Part shown: positions 8,689 through 23,600 of the stretch, piece by piece
Layout: each line of letters begins with the position of its first letter
Numbering within the stretch: the first letter of the stretch is position 1
NCBI RefSeq assembly: GCF_008085915.1
Contig: NZ_VSJK01000005.1
Coordinates: 124,001-188,000 of the forward strand
Direction: 5' to 3'
From: Oceaniovalibus sp. ACAM 378
Lineage (GTDB): Bacteria; Pseudomonadota; Alphaproteobacteria; Rhodobacterales; Rhodobacteraceae
Length of the DNA stretch: 64,000 nucleotides
Notes under the pieces: model-generated
What the model was told of the DNA's origin: nothing
What the model saw: only the letters and a program-made list of their open reading frames with translations
Database searches by the model: none
Program-made: the position numbers and the translations under genes

Positions 8689-11600
8689 TCATGTTTCACC
8701 GGCGCTTCGCAAAAGGTTTCGGTCTGTGGTTTGTCGCAGCACACCATGAATTGCGGAGGACCATTTAACAAGACAGGGTTTGGCGATGATCGAATAATGG
8801 TCCGCCTCGACCGGATGCACCGACAAAGGCGCACCGGGCAGCGCGCGCCAACCGGTCTGGGACAATTCCCCGCCGTTTTGCGTTGCACAGAACAGGGTCG
8901 CGGGAACGGCACGCGCTGTGATCTCGTGGCGCGAAACGGCTTGCACGTTGGTGGCAAAGACGCGGTAGAGCCGCGCGATCATTGCGCCATCGGCACCGGG
9001 CAGGACACTCTTCACGCGTGGTAAGGTCAGAGCAGCGGCAACCGGGTCTTCTCCGTCAAACAATTCCACATCCTCGCCAAACAGATCGCGCAGGAACGCC
9101 CGGCCCAGAACGTGGGGCGACGCATCTTTGTCCTGCGCTATGCTGCGATCCATCCGGGCCAATGCTGCGGGCGTATAGCTGTCGATCATTCCCAAAAAGG
9201 CGATGCTTTCGCCCGCCTCGACAGATTGCCGGGCAATCTCATGGGCGATGATCCCCCCGATTGACCAGCCGATAAGCGTATAGGGCCCGTGCGGTTGAAC
9301 ATTGCGAATCTCGCTCAAGTACAGCCGCGCCATGCCTTCGATCGATGCGGGCGCGGTTTCCTCCCCCCGCTCCAGCCCGCGCGCACGAATGCCGTGGATC
9401 GCACGCCCATCGTCCAGCGCTTCAGCCAGCGGGGCATATTGCGACACAGAGCCGCCCACCGGATGCACAAGAAAAACCGGCGGCAGGGCGCCATCGCCGT
9501 GACGAAGCGGCACGATCAGCGATCCGCCGCCAGTCCGCGCGCCGCCCCTGATCCGCAACAACGCCGCCTGAGCGGGGATGCGCGGCGCTTCGGCCAGATC
9601 GAACACCGACAGACGCTGGCCGAACCTGTCGGCGATGGCTTCGATCAGGCGCACGGTCAGCAGACTGTGGCCCCCCGCCTCTTCAAAGGTTTCATCAGGA
9701 TCTACGCTGTCGCGACCCAGAACCTCGGCCCAGAGCGCGGCAAGGTCGCGTTCGATCCGGTCATCCTTTGCAGTCGGCACAGCCGTTTCCTGTGCCGTTT
9801 CCTGTGCGTTCCGTGGACGAGTCAATGCGCCACGGTCGGTCTTGCCGCTGACCATCTTCGGGAGCGCGTCCTGTGTCACCCAGTCCGAGGGCAGCATGTG
9901 GCGCGGCAGCCGCGCCGCCAGTCGTTTGCGCAAGGCAGGCATATCGAACGCCGCGCCGCCGGTGGCGATGTGGGCGACGATCTGCGCATCACCCGCGCGG
10001 TTCGCCGTGACGATGACGGCGGCGTCGGCGATACCGCACGCAAGGATCGCCGCTTCAATCTCGCCTGTCTCAATTCGGTGTCCACGGATTTTCACCTGAT
10101 CGTCGCTGCGGCCATGAAAAAACACAGTTCCCGCCGTATCCGGGCCAAACGAGGCCAAATCACCGGTCCGGTACAGAACCACATCACGCCCGCCGATCCG
10201 CTGGATGGCAAACCGCTCGCGCGTCAATTCCTCGCGTCCGTGATAGCCTATGGCAAGCCGGGGACCGCCAAGGAACAGCTCTCCTGCTATGCCATCGGGC
10301 ACCGGGTTGCCGTGCGGATCAAGGATATGCACTTCGGTGCCCGGAAGTGGACGACCAATCGGCACCGAACGCCCGTCATCGCGCCGGGTGACCGTGTGGA
10401 TCAGGGCGGTCACCGTCGCCTCGGTCGGGCCATAGGCATTGATCAGGCGCAGGTTTTCAGGTGCCATGCGGATGAAAGCGGCGGCCACCTCGGGCGGCAA
10501 TGTTTCGCCGCCGACAATCATCAGCCGCAGCTGCGTCGCGCTGATATCCGCACCGTTGCGTGTCCAGCTGCGCAACAACTCATGCAGATAGACCGGCGGC
10601 AAATCGGCAACCGAAACCCGGCGATCGCGCAGAAAGGTCAAGAATGCCTCACCCGTGGGCAGCTCTGCTGGCCGCAGGATCAGACTGGCTCCAACGCTCA
10701 GCGGCGGCAGGATCTGTTCGATTGCCGTATCGACGGCCAGCGGGGCGAATTGCAGCACCCGATCCCCCGACCCCAACCCATAAGCCTTGGCGACAACGGC
10801 ACAATGGTGCGCCAGTGCACCATGCCCGATCACCACGCCCTTGGGCGTGCCGGTCGAGCCGGACGTATAGATAATATAGGCCGGATCCTGAGCAGCCACC
10901 CTCGCCCTTGGCAGTCGCGCAAACCGGGCCGCAAGGCCGGGCCGTTCACCCGCAATGTCGATCACGGCCCGGCCATCGGGCATAAGCGGGGCGATCCGCG
11001 CCACCAGATCACCCTGCGACATCACACAAGCCAGATCGGCATCGCGCAGGATGAACGACAGCCGCGCATTCGGGAATTCAGGATCAAGCGGCACCCAAAC
11101 CGCTCCGATGCCCAAGGTTGCCAGCAGTGTCGCAATGGCATCCCTGCCCCGCGGCAACAGGACCCCGACACGATCGCCAGCTTTGATCCCGCGCCGCGTA
11201 AGAAGACGTGCAAGATGTTTCACCCGTAATTCCAGCGTGCGAAAGCTGATGGTCGTGTCACCGTCGACCATCGCCACCGCGCCGGGCGTCTTTTTCATCT
11301 GCGCGAAGATGGTGGTATGGACTGGCGGTGCGGTCTTGCCCCCTGCGACCGGGGCAAAGGCAAGCGCACGCTCAAGCTCGGGCGCAGTGAGCAGCGGCAT
11401 GCTGCCTACGGCGGTGTGACCGGCGTCAGGACCACAGCGCAATACCTCTTGCAGATGGGTGACGAAACGTTCGACACCCCGCGCCTCGTACCGGTTGGCA
11501 TCGTATGCTGCAGAAATGCGCAGCCCACCCGTTCCGTTCACCACCTCGATATCAATACCCGTCCCGCCAGATTGGCGAATGTCGGGCATATAGCATAGAT

Positions 11601-14600
11601 CGCCCCGCGCCATGACTGCCAGATCCGCCGGATCGAAACCAAAGTTCTGGTAGGCAAAGCTCACCCGCCACGGCGGCGCGCCCGCGCTGGTTCCGCCCCG
11701 GACGCGGGCGATTTCGGCGAAGGGGTAGTCTGCATTGGCAAGCCCGGTGTTCATTTCTCCGTGGATCGACTGAGCCAGAGTGGCAAATAGCGTCTCGGGG
11801 GCGATGGACAGGCGTGGAGTGATCGTGTTGGCGCAATATCCCACCGTCCGGGCAAACCGGCGCGCCGGACGGCGCAGGGTTGGCACGCCCACCACGATGT
11901 CAGTTTCGCCGCTATAGCGGTGCAGAACAACCGCGAGCGCCGCAAGGGCCAGAGAGGCCGGGCTGATCCCCAGATCCTGCGCCGCCGCGATCAGTCGTGT
12001 TCCGACGTCCGGCGGCAGGGTACCTGTGACGATGCGGCTATCGGCGGAAATATCGGCCCCCACAACCCGCTCGAACGGCAGGTGCAGCGTCGGCGCGGGG
12101 GAATCGAGACGGTTCAACCAATGGCGGCGCTGCGCCCTTCCCCGTTCGGATGTGATGAATTCCGCCTCCCATCCGGCGAATTCCGCGTAATCCGCGCCCA
12201 CGGTGGGTTCAGGCAGGGGGCCACCGGCGGCAAAATGCTCATAGGCTGTCCAGAAATCGGCGGTGATCACTGCCGAAGATGTGCCGTCGGTGGCGATGTG
12301 ATGGACGACGATCAGGACGATGCTTTCATCAGGGTCCAACGATCCGCCGATCAGATGTTCGATGCGCAGCACACCTGCGCTCAGATCAAAGGGGGCCGCG
12401 ACGCGACGGGCGATCAAAACAGCAAGATCCATCTCTTTGGGGATCGCGACCGGGCATAGCGTGGGAGCCTGCACCACAGGCGCCATGATCAACCCGCATT
12501 CCGTATCGTCGACGCGCGCGCCAAGGATCGGGTGCCGTTCGATCAGCCATGCCATCGCCAGCCCAAGTGCCTCGTGGCTCAGGCCGCGACCGCGAAACGC
12601 CAGCGGAACGTTGTATTCGGCACTGTCTGGAAAAAGCGTCTGATTCACCCAAAGCCCCTCCTGCGCGGCGCTCAGCCGTTGGCGGGCGGGGGGTGCAAGA
12701 CTTTCGGGCGGATCGGCCGGAGCCTGAGCCGACACATGCGCGGCAAGCGCATCGGGGGTTGGGTAAAGATCGACGTCCGCTGGGGTCAGGGCCAGACCAA
12801 AGGCCCCCTCAATCTCGTGAAACAGGCGGGTGCGCACCATGGAATCGGCCCCCAGATGCTCCAAACGCTGTGATGTATCGATGATCTCGGCTTTTATGCC
12901 CAGTTCGGCGGCGAGGGTTCGTCGGATCAGCGCAAGCGGCGAGATTTTTGCATCCGCCGATGGCGCCTCGCCCGGTTCGGGCAACCAATGACGATCCCGC
13001 GCAAAGGGATAGCCGGGCAGGACAACCATCGCGCCCTCTGACGCTACGGGATGTGCCGTCGATTGTAGCGGCGTGTCACCCGCCAGCGCGGCAATCAGAT
13101 CGGGCAGGTTGCGGGCGGTGAAATTGGCGCGACATTCAAAATTCTCACGCCCATATTGCAGGGTGCGGGCCAAGGACTCGGGGCAGAGATCGGGGTGTTT
13201 GCGCAGATGGGCGGCGAGTGTCTGGCGCAGGACATCCAACCGTTCGGGCGTGCGGGCCGACAGGGGGAAAGCCCGGATCGCCGGTTCGGTCCGTGCCAAG
13301 ACAGGTCCGGGCGGTGCTTGTTCCAGGATCAGCGCGACGTTGGAACCGCCCGCTCCGAACGATTGAATCAGCGCGCGGCGCGGCTGTTCGACCCCGTCAA
13401 TCATCCGGGCGGGCCAATGCGCACCCACGATCTGCGGTGTCAGCGGCAGGCCGTCGAACCGCCCGGCCTCTGCGGCCCGGGCAAAGCCGCAGGACGGAAA
13501 GAGGCGACGATCCTGCAATTGCAACAGCACCTTGGTCAGTTGCGCCAACCCCGATGCCGCCTCGGCATGGCCGATACTCGCCTTGACTGAGCCAAGCGCC
13601 GGCGGCGCATCGCCAGAATCGGCGAACACTTGCGCCAAGGCGCGCAGTTCGATCGCATCGCCAAGCCGCGCGCCGGTCGCCGCCGCCTCGACATATCCGA
13701 TGTCGCTGGCATTGATGCCCGCCGCGTCCAGTGTTTCACCAATAAGTTGCGCCTGCACCCCGGCGTCGGGCACCGCAAATCCTGCCGAGTGGCCCGCGTG
13801 GTTGGCCCGGCTGGCCCGGATCACCCCGAGCACGCGATCCCCGTCGCGCAGAGCGTCGGTCATCGGTTTCAACAGCACCGCGCCCACGCCCTCGGATGGC
13901 AAATACCCATCGCCATCCGGCGCAAAGGCGCGACTGTCCGGTCCGCTGCCTGCCAGCCCGCCGCGGCTGAGCATTTCGAACTTGGCCGGGTGGATCGACA
14001 GGTTCACGCCCCCCGCCACAGCCAGCCGCGATTCCCCCGAGGCAAGGCTTTGGCAGGCCTGATGAACCGCCTGAAGCCCCGCCGAACACATGCTGTCGAC
14101 GGCCACGCTCGGCCCTTGCAGATCAAAGAAGAACGAGGCCCGGTTGGCGATGCCCGCATAGGACGACAGCGCCAGCAGGTTGCGCGTTTCCAGATCACCG
14201 GCCAGCCCGGGATACTGGTTATACATCGCGCCGACGAACAGGCCGACGCGCCGGTCATAACGTTCGCCAAGCGCGGCCCGGGTCAACCCGGCGCGCTCGA
14301 ACAAGTGCCAGACGGTCTGCAAAAACAACCGCTCCTGTGGATCGGCCAGATCGGCGGCACGCGGGGTATAGCCAAAGAATTCCGCGTCGAACCTGTCGAT
14401 ATCGCTTAAGAAACCGCCCCATTTGCAATGGCTTGCCCCCGGCTCACCCTTCTTGGTGGAAAATCGTGGGATAAGCGCCTGCCGCTCGAGCGGCAGTTCG
14501 GTGATGCAATCGCGCCCCGTGCGCAGGGCCTCTGCAAAGGCCTCAATGGTGTCAGCGCCCGGATAGCGCCCGGCGACCGCAATGATTGCCACGTCGCCGG

Positions 14601-17600
14601 AGCGGGTCACGTTGGCCGCAGCGCGGGCCGTGGCCGGTGGCGTCGCTTCGGGCAGGCTGCGTCCCGCCAGTTCGTCGGCGAGCCGTGCGATTGTCTGGAA
14701 TTCGAACAGCAGCGTCGGTGACAAGGCGCCAAAATCGGGTTCCAGCGCGGCGATGATATCAAGCGCCGAGACGGAATCGACGCCAAACCGGTCTATGGTT
14801 TCATCCGGTTTCAGATGGTCGGGCTTTACGCCAAGGATGGTGCAAAACGCCCGCTTGATCACCGCCACGACATCATCGCGGGATTTTGTCACGGTGGCAT
14901 CAAGGGTTGCACGGGCAGGTTGCGCTGCCTTTACGGGGGGCTGCATCAATGCGCGCAGACGCTCATGATCGCCGTCCAGCACCAGCACCTGATTGTCAGA
15001 GCGGCGCGTGAGGATGGCGCGCAGGCCCTCAAGGGCCGGGCCGGTTTCCAGCGGGCGCACACCCACCGCACGTTCGACCCCGGCGATGGCGCGTGCGTCC
15101 ATCCGCATACCCCCGTCGCGCCAATACGGCCAGTCGATGGCAACGCAATGCCCCTGCCGTGAACCGCGCGCATTTCGCAGTTCGGCGAACCGGTCGAGAA
15201 ATGCGTTGGCGGCGCCGTAATCCCCCTGCCCCGGATTGCCCAGCGCGCCAGCCACCGAGCCGAAAAGCACCATGAAATCCAGCGCCCTATCACCCAAGGC
15301 ATCGTCCAACGCCAGTACTCCGGCCACTTTTGGCGCAAGAACCGAATGCAGCGTCTGTTCGGATTTACCCGCCAAGAGACCATCACGGGTGATGCCCGCG
15401 CCGTGGAACACGCCGGTTATCGGACCCGAGAGATCTTCAATCCGCTGCACAAGGTCAGCGACGGCCAGCCGGTCAGTGATATCTACGCGAGCGTGGTGAA
15501 CCGTAGCGCCAAGGCTGCGGATTTCTTCAAGCCGCACTTCGCCCGCCGCATCCAGCGCCGAACGGCCGGTCAGCCACAGGGTTGGGGAAACGCCGGCGGT
15601 GGCGATTTCCTGCGCCACATGCAGACCGATCCCGCCTGCCCCGCCCGTCAACAGATAGACGCCGCCCTGCCGCCAGGGTGTGGCCGGTTCGGGCGCTGCG
15701 ATCTCTTGCCAATGGCGGATCAGACGACGGTTGCGCAGGTGCCGGATCATGCCCCATTCCGCCCCGTCTGCGGCATCCTGCGCCAAGACCCGCGCCGGAT
15801 CGGGAAGATCAAAGTCCATGGCGACCAGTTGGCAACGCAGGCCCGAATGCTCCAGCACGGCACAGCGCAGCAGCCCGGCCATTCCTTCCAGTCCTGCGTC
15901 GGGGCCGGTGGCGGGCACGACGACCTGAATCAAGACCTGCGGTGCTGTCGCAACACGCTGGACAAGGCGCAACAGCCCCGCCGCGCAGAAGCCAAAGCGT
16001 TCATCCGCCGGCCCCTGCGGCGGGATCAGACGTTCGATTTCGGGCGCGTCTGGACCGCCATCAAGACCCACATCGGACCCACAGATCACAACGATGCGCC
16101 GCGCGGCGCTCTGTTGGTTGGCCTTGCTCGGCTGCTCGCGCCACGTCGGCGCGAACAGCAGCGGCAGGGGCTCGGCCTGCGGTCCCGGGGTGGCAGCGAT
16201 ATCATGCAGCCAGCAGTGATCTTCGGCAAAGGGATAGGTGGGCAGACTGATCGGCTGGGGTTGCGCCCCGCGCCGCAACGCTGCCCAATCCACCGTCTGG
16301 CCGATGGTCCACTGGTGGGCGATCTGCGGCAGGGGTGCAGACAGATCGCCCACCCCGGCCCCACGGGCAGCGCGGCCCCGGAGCACCCTATCGCTGTCTG
16401 CCCCGCCATTGGCATCATCCAGCGCGGCGATCAATTCCGCCCGTCCGTTGGCGACAATGGCAAGCCGTGCCTCGAACCCTTCGCGCCCCTCTTGCAGGGT
16501 GAAGGCGACCGACGGCAAATCAGCCTCATCCAGCGATGCAAGCGCGACACGGAACCGGGCAAGCAGCGCGTCCAGCCGTTCAGGATCGCGGGCTGAGAAC
16601 GGATAGATTTCCGGCACGGATTTAGAGGCATGCCGGGTCGGCGCCCGATGTTCGGCCAGAATGAAATGCGCATTCGACCCGCCTGCCCCGAACGACGACA
16701 ATCCGGCAATGCGCCGCGCCCCGGTGTCCCAAGCCTCGAGACTGCGCTGGACCAAAAAGGGTGTGGCGGCAAAATCAATCTTGGGGTTCAGCGTTTCGGC
16801 ATGCAGCGACGGCGCAAGCTGACCGTGCCGCATCTGCAACAGAACTTTTGTCAGCCCGGCGACCCCTGCCGCGCTTTCGCCATGGCCAATGTTAGATTTG
16901 ACCGACCCGATGGCACAGCCGCCGGGTGTTGCGCCGACGCCAAAGGCGCGGCTCAGCGCTGCAATCTCGATCGGATCACCCAGTTTGGTGCCGGTGCCAT
17001 GTGCCTCGACATAGCTGATCTGTTCGGGTGCGACACCGGCCCGCGCCAAGGCGGCGGTGATCACCGCGCCCTGTGCCTGCGGATTGGGAACGGTATAACC
17101 GTTTGTTTTACCGCCGTGGTTCAACGCCGAGCCAAGGATCACGCCATGCACCCGGTCGCCGTCGCGCATCGCCTGCGCCAATGGCTTTAGCAGCACTGCG
17201 CCCACCCCTTCGGCCGGGACATAGCCGTCGCCGCCTTGACCAAAGCTTTCGCACCGCCCGTTGCTGGACAAGAAACGTGCCTGCGCCAAGGCAATGTATT
17301 TGTTGGGATGCACCGTCAGATTGACCCCCCCGGCCAGTGCGGTCGCACAACTGCCCGCGCGCAGTGAATCGCAGGCAAGGTGGATCGCACTGAGCGATGA
17401 GGAACACATGGTATCAAGCGCAATGCTCGGCCCGTGGAAATCACAGAAATACGAGACCCGGTTGGCGATCGAGGCGGCACTGCCGGTCAGAGCGGTGGGC
17501 TGTCCTGCGGCCGTGCGTTCGGGGCCGTAAAGCTGATATTCCTCATACATCACACCAACGAATACGCCGGTCTCGCCCTGAGTGGCCAAACGCGCACGGG

Positions 17601-20600
17601 TGTATCCGGCATCCTCCAGAGTTTCCCAGGCGCATTGCAAGAACAGCCGCTCTTGGGGATCGATGAACGCAGCTTCCCGGGGGGCGATGTTGAAAAACAT
17701 CGGATCGAACCTGTCGTGCCCATCGACGAACCCACCCCATTTTCCGGTGGTCTTGCCCGGCTGTCGCTTGGGGTCGTAATATTCGCTGTGATCCCAACGC
17801 GATGGCGGCACTTCGGTCACGCTGTCGCGCCCTGCTGCCAGATTATCCCAGAACTGGACCAGATCGCGCGCACCGGGGTATCGCCCGGCAATGCCGATGA
17901 TTGCGATCGGTTCATTGGCGGGTATCGCTGTGGGCGCGGTGCGCACCGGGATCGGCGTGGTGATTGGTGCGATTGGCGTTTCGGCAAAGACAGCAGCATG
18001 ATCCTGCGCCAGATATCCGGCCAAGGCCGCAAGCGTGCGATGTTCAAAGAACAGGCTTCCGGGCAGCGGGCCGCAGCGGGACTCCATCACATCGGTGAGC
18101 CGGGTGATCATGATGGAATCGATCCCGTATTCCTCAAGCGGCGCGTCCATTGCGATGTCATCCATCGCAATTTCGGCCTCACGGGCCACCAGATCGACGA
18201 GCCAGGCGTCGATCACCCAGCGCGCCGAGGTGGCGGCGTGCACGGGCGGCGCTTCGGTGGCGGTGGGCGCCGCGGCAGGGGTGGCTTTCAGCAGCCGCAG
18301 GGAAAACCCGGAGATCCGCACCGCCACTTCGCCCCGCCCGTCGACCAGATCTATGTCGAGCCGAAGAACCCCATCGCCGCCGGGGCGCTTGCGCAGATAT
18401 GCAACCATCTCGGGGCTGGTGGGGCGGTGAATCTCGATCCGGTCAATCCCGAACGGCAGCGCCAGAGCGTCGCCCCCCTCGGCGTCAAACGCCGCCAGAA
18501 CCGCCTGAAACGCGCCGTCAAGGATCGCCGGGTGAACGCCAAAGGCTTCGTCGGTTTCAGCGGCACCCGGAACGCTCAACCGTGCCATCACTGTATCGCC
18601 GCCCGAAGCCAGCGCACGCACCGCCCGCATCCCCGGCCCATAGGTGATGCCAAGCGCAGCATACCGCGCATAAAGCCAGTCGGGATCGTGAGGCGTCACA
18701 CACCTCTGCCACAGCGTTTCGATATCCAGCGTTACCGCAGGCCCGGGCGGTGTGGCGCAAATCTCAGCCTGCACATAAGGCGCGGCGGGCGCCCCTTCTG
18801 CGATAATTTTGCAGATGTGCCCGCCTTCTTTCGGTTCCAGTGTCACGTGCAGGGTGGCAGGCGGGCTGATCGGGCGACGCCAGACCAGATTGCTCAGCGC
18901 CACGGGATAAGCCCCGCCATCCTGCGCAGCGGCGCGGCGGATCAACTCAACGCTCATCGCGCCGGGCAGGATCGCGCGGCCCTGTACCACGTGATCGCGC
19001 AGATAGAACGCCGCCGGGTCCAGTTGGGTGATATTCTTGGCGGGACTGGTGGCGTGTTCCGTTCGTTTTTCAATGCGACCGTCGATGCGATATTCGTCGC
19101 GCGCAAAGGGATAGGTTGGCAGGCGCAAGCGCGGGCGCGGTGTGTTCCAGCGGGCCGCCCAATCGACCACCGCCCCGCCAACCCAGAGGCGCGCCACCTC
19201 GTCCAGCGGCGCGTCCTTGCCCGGGGAAGCGACTGTGGACCGTGCCTGCGCGCGCCCCGTCACGATCCCCGGCCCACTCCCATCGGCAGTGTACAAGGCC
19301 AACGCGCGAACAAGTGCCGCAATCGTGTCACAGGTGATGGCCAGCCGTTGCGCCATCCCATGCCGCCCCACCTGAAGGGTGTGCGCCAGATCATAGAGGT
19401 CCATATCGCCCGAAACCGAGCCGGCCAGCGCTTTTACCGCCTCGGCCAGACGATCGGTATTTTGTGCCGAAAGCACGATCAATACAGGCCCGTGACCCGG
19501 TGCGGGCGGCGCAATGGCATCCGGTCGAGGGCGATATTCCTCAAGCACGACATGGGCGTTGACCCCGCCAAAGCCAAAGCTGCTGATTCCGGCGCGCAGG
19601 GGCAGCGCGCGCCCCATCGCGTCACATACCGGCAGCCAGTCCTGAGCTTGGTCGATCAGACTGAACGGCGTGTCGTCCAAATCAATATAGGGATTCACCA
19701 TGTCGCAATGCAGGCTGGGGGCAAGGCGGCGATGCCGAAATTGCGCCAGCACCTTGATCACCCCGGCGACGCCTGCGGCCAGTTCAAGATGGCCGATGTT
19801 GGTCTTTAAAGCGCCGATCCGGCAGCCCGTGCCGGTGAGATCGCCGGCGTTTCGCGGCAGCGCGGCAAAGGCCGATTTCAGCGCGTTGATCTCGACCGGA
19901 TCGCCAAGCGCCGTGCCGGTGCCATGCGCCTCGATATAGCCGACGCTGCGCGGATCAATCCCGGCGTTGTTATAAACGCGTGTGATCAGTTCGGTCTGGG
20001 CTTGGGTGTTGGGCGCGGTCAGCGAATTGGCATGACCGCCGTGGTTGATGCCTGTGGCACGGATCACCGCCAGTATCGGATCGCCGCTGCGTTCGGCGTC
20101 TGACCGGCGGCGGATCAGGATCATCCCTGCCCCTTCGCCGCGCACATACCCGTTCGCATCAGCCGAGAACGTCTTGCACCGCCCATCGCGTGACAACATG
20201 CCGACTTTGGCAAAATTGATATGCGCCTCGGGTGTGACGATGGTGTTCACCCCCCCCACCAAAGCCATGTCGCAATCGCCCGCCGCGATCGCCTGAACCG
20301 CGCGGTGCAGCGCAACCAAAGAGCTGGAACAAGCGGTTTCCACAGGTTCGCTGGGTCCGCGAAAATCGAGGAAGTAACTGATCCTGTTGGGACCAATCGA
20401 GGGAACCGCGCCAGTGGCGACATACCCTTCGCCCCCCGTCGCGCCGCCGATCATGTCGCGATACCCGCTGGACGACGTGGCGACGAATACACCCACCCGG
20501 CCACCGGCCAGCGCGCGCGGCGAATGGCCCGCATCCTCGATCGCTTTCCACGCATGCATCAGCATCAACCGCTGCTGCGGATCCATCAACCGCGCCTCGC

Positions 20601-23600
20601 GCGGGGAAATGTTGAAAAACAGCGGATCAAACGCAAAGATACCGTCGCAAAATCCGCCCCAGTGGATATCGGTCTTATCCGGCTGGCTGCGCGGATCGCC
20701 ATCCATCGCCTGCCAATCCCAACGATCGGCCGGAATACGCGAGATACAATCGCGCCCGGTCTGCAGGTTTTCCCAGAAGGCATCGATATCTTCGGCCATC
20801 GGGAACATCCCGCTTTGCCCGACAATCACAATCGGATCGTCATCGGTGCGGGGCGGCGGCGCGAAAGCGGTGCGTTCCGCCATCGCTTTGGGTGGAACAG
20901 TGGCGTTATCGGCTTGGGACACAGATTGTTCGGGAATAGGCGCCGACTCTGGCACCGGTATGGTCGACAGGCCCAGTTGCCCATCGCTCAGATCGTCGCA
21001 GACATGGGCGGCCAGCCTTGAAAGCGTTGCAAACTCAAAGAAATCGGCGGGCGTCAGTGACAATGACAACTCGCTGTTCAACCGTGCGGCAAAGGCAGTC
21101 ATGGTGATGGAATCAAACCCGAATTCACCCAGTTCATCCTCGGGGTCAAGCATGTCGGGTTCGACTTCGAGCGTCCGACCCGCAATCGCTGTTATACAGG
21201 CCAACGCCGCCGCTTGCCGTGCCGCACCCAAGGGCGCGGTGCTGACAATGGCCGAGGGCGCGCTGACAGCAAGTGCTGCGCGGGGCTGGGGTTTCGATTG
21301 CACGGGCCGACTGCTGAAGTCCTCCAGCGCAACCATCACGCGGCCAGCGTCATCACAGATCTCGATCTGCTCACCTTGCACGCCCGGCCGGATCACCGCC
21401 CACATGCGCGCCGTGGTCGGGCCGTACACGGAAACGCGGCGCACGGTATAAGGCAGGCTCAGCCCGGTATCGCCGTCCTGCGTCGCCAGCAGCGCCTGAA
21501 GCGCGCCATCCAGAATTGCCGGATCAAGCGCCCGCCCGTGATCCGCCGCATCGGGGTGTTCCAGCCGCGCCAGCACCCGGCCCGGCCCGGTCCGAAACTC
21601 GCGAATTGCCCGCTGTGCAGGGCCATAACACAGGCCCATCGCATCGAACCGCGCATAAAGCGCGTCGGGATCGCCCCGCTCGGGGGTGGCGGCACGCTCA
21701 GCCGCAAGGTCGATCTGGCGCGCCTCACCAAGCGGCAGGTGGCGCCAAGTGCCCTCGGCGTGACGGTGATCGCCGTTTGCGCCATGCGCGGTGACCTCAT
21801 AGCGCTGGTCGGGCATGACAGTCACGCAAACCCGCTGCGCGCCATCCTCCAGATCAATCGGCCGAGTCCAGGTATGGCCGATCAGCTCAAACGCCGGATC
21901 GGGGGTTTCCTGCGTCGCCAGCGCATTGCGCAACAGATCAAACGCGATGACACCGGGCAGCACGCGTCGCCCGGCAACCAGATGATCGCGCAGGAAACTT
22001 TCGCTGCCGTCCAAATCCACCGAATGCTGTCGCGTCTGCGGCTCTAAGGCGACGGGTCGCGCCGCACCGTCGATCCACAGGCGCGTCTTGGCAAAGGGAT
22101 AGCCGGGCAACGTGATGCGCCCCCCGACACGTCCACCCCGAACCGCGTGCCAATCAAGATCAAAGCCACCCACCCACAGCGCCAGCAGGTCCTCGGGGTG
22201 GCCACGCTCGGCCAGCCCGTTGGCGGCGACGCGCATTATGTCATCACGTTCCAGCAGCGACGTCATTCGCCGCCCATCTTTTGCGCGTCCCGATTGCACC
22301 TGATGCCCGCACTCGCCGGCCAGATAGCCGTTCAGCCGCGCCGCCAGATCACCGGTATCGCGGGCAACTAGGCCCAGCCGCCAGTCCATCGGCTCGCGCG
22401 TGCATTGCAGCGTCTGCGCGATGTCGCACAGTCGGTCATCGCGGCCCGGACCGTTCAGATGCGCCGCCAGAGCGTGTGCCATTTCGTCAAGCTGTGTCTC
22501 ACTTCGCGCCGAGAGGATGACGATCTCCGGCGCTATCGGGGCATCGGATTCGACATCCACCGAGTCCGAACGCGCCGGGGCGATATATTCCTCGACCACC
22601 ACATGCGCGTTGCTGCCACCAAAGCCGAAACTGCTGACCCCGGCGCGGCGCAAAAGCGGGTTTCCCGCGGCGTCCACGGGACGTGCCCATTCACCGCCTT
22701 CGCTGGCAATCCGGAACGGCCCACCCTCAAGCTTGAGATAGGGGTTGAGCGTGTCACAGCCAAGCGAACGGGCGATTTCGCCGTGTCGCATCTGTAACAC
22801 GACCTTGATCAGCCCGGCGATTCCGGCGGCCAATTCCAGATGGCCGATATTCGATTTCACCGAACCGATGGCACAGTTCTGCGCCGGTGCCGGGCCATGG
22901 CGCGCCTCGGCCTCGGCGTTCAGATCGCCAAACGCGCTTTGCAACGCCTCAACCTCGATCGGATCACCCAGCGGCGTGCCGGTGCCATGCGCCTCGATAT
23001 AGCTGACGGTGCGCGGATCGAACCCGGCCCGCCGATAGACATCGCGCAACAGCGCCGCCTGAGCGCGGGGGTTGGGCGCTGTCAGAGATGCCGCCCGCCC
23101 GCCGTGGTTTTCACCGCTGGCCCGGATGACCGCGTGAATTCTGTCGCCGTCCCGCTGCGCCGCGGCCAGTGGTTTGAGCATGACAAGCCCCACGCCTTCA
23201 CCCCGCGCGTAACCATCGGCCCCCGCTGAAAACGGCTTGCACCGCCCCTCGGGCGACAGCATCCCGGCCTTGGAGAATCCGACAAAAGCATCGGGCAGCA
23301 GCAGAGCATTTATCCCCCCGGCGATCGCTGCCGTGCAGTGCCCTGCCGCCAGCGCCTCGATCGCGCGATGAACGGCAATCAGTGCGCTGGAACAAGCGGT
23401 TTCCACCGCCACGCTGGGGCCATGAAAATCGAAATGATAACTGATCCGGTTCGGCCCAAGCGAAGGCGCAAGGCCCGTCATCGCATAACCCTCGACAGCG
23501 GTGCCCGCCGCAGCAATCAGGCGGCTGTACCCGGTATCTGCGGTGCCGATGAACACGCCGGTCTGCGATCCGGCCAGAGTGCGCGGGGCATATCCCGCAT

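Noticed and set aside
9289-11229. Plus-strand open frame of about 646 codons opposite the NRPS A domain
   Set aside because: Antisense shadow of an A domain whose motifs are complete on the minus strand.
17434-19809. Plus-strand open frame of about 790 codons inside the PKS-NRPS
   Set aside because: Antisense shadow; no ribosome binding site, no recognisable domain, and low-complexity basic composition.
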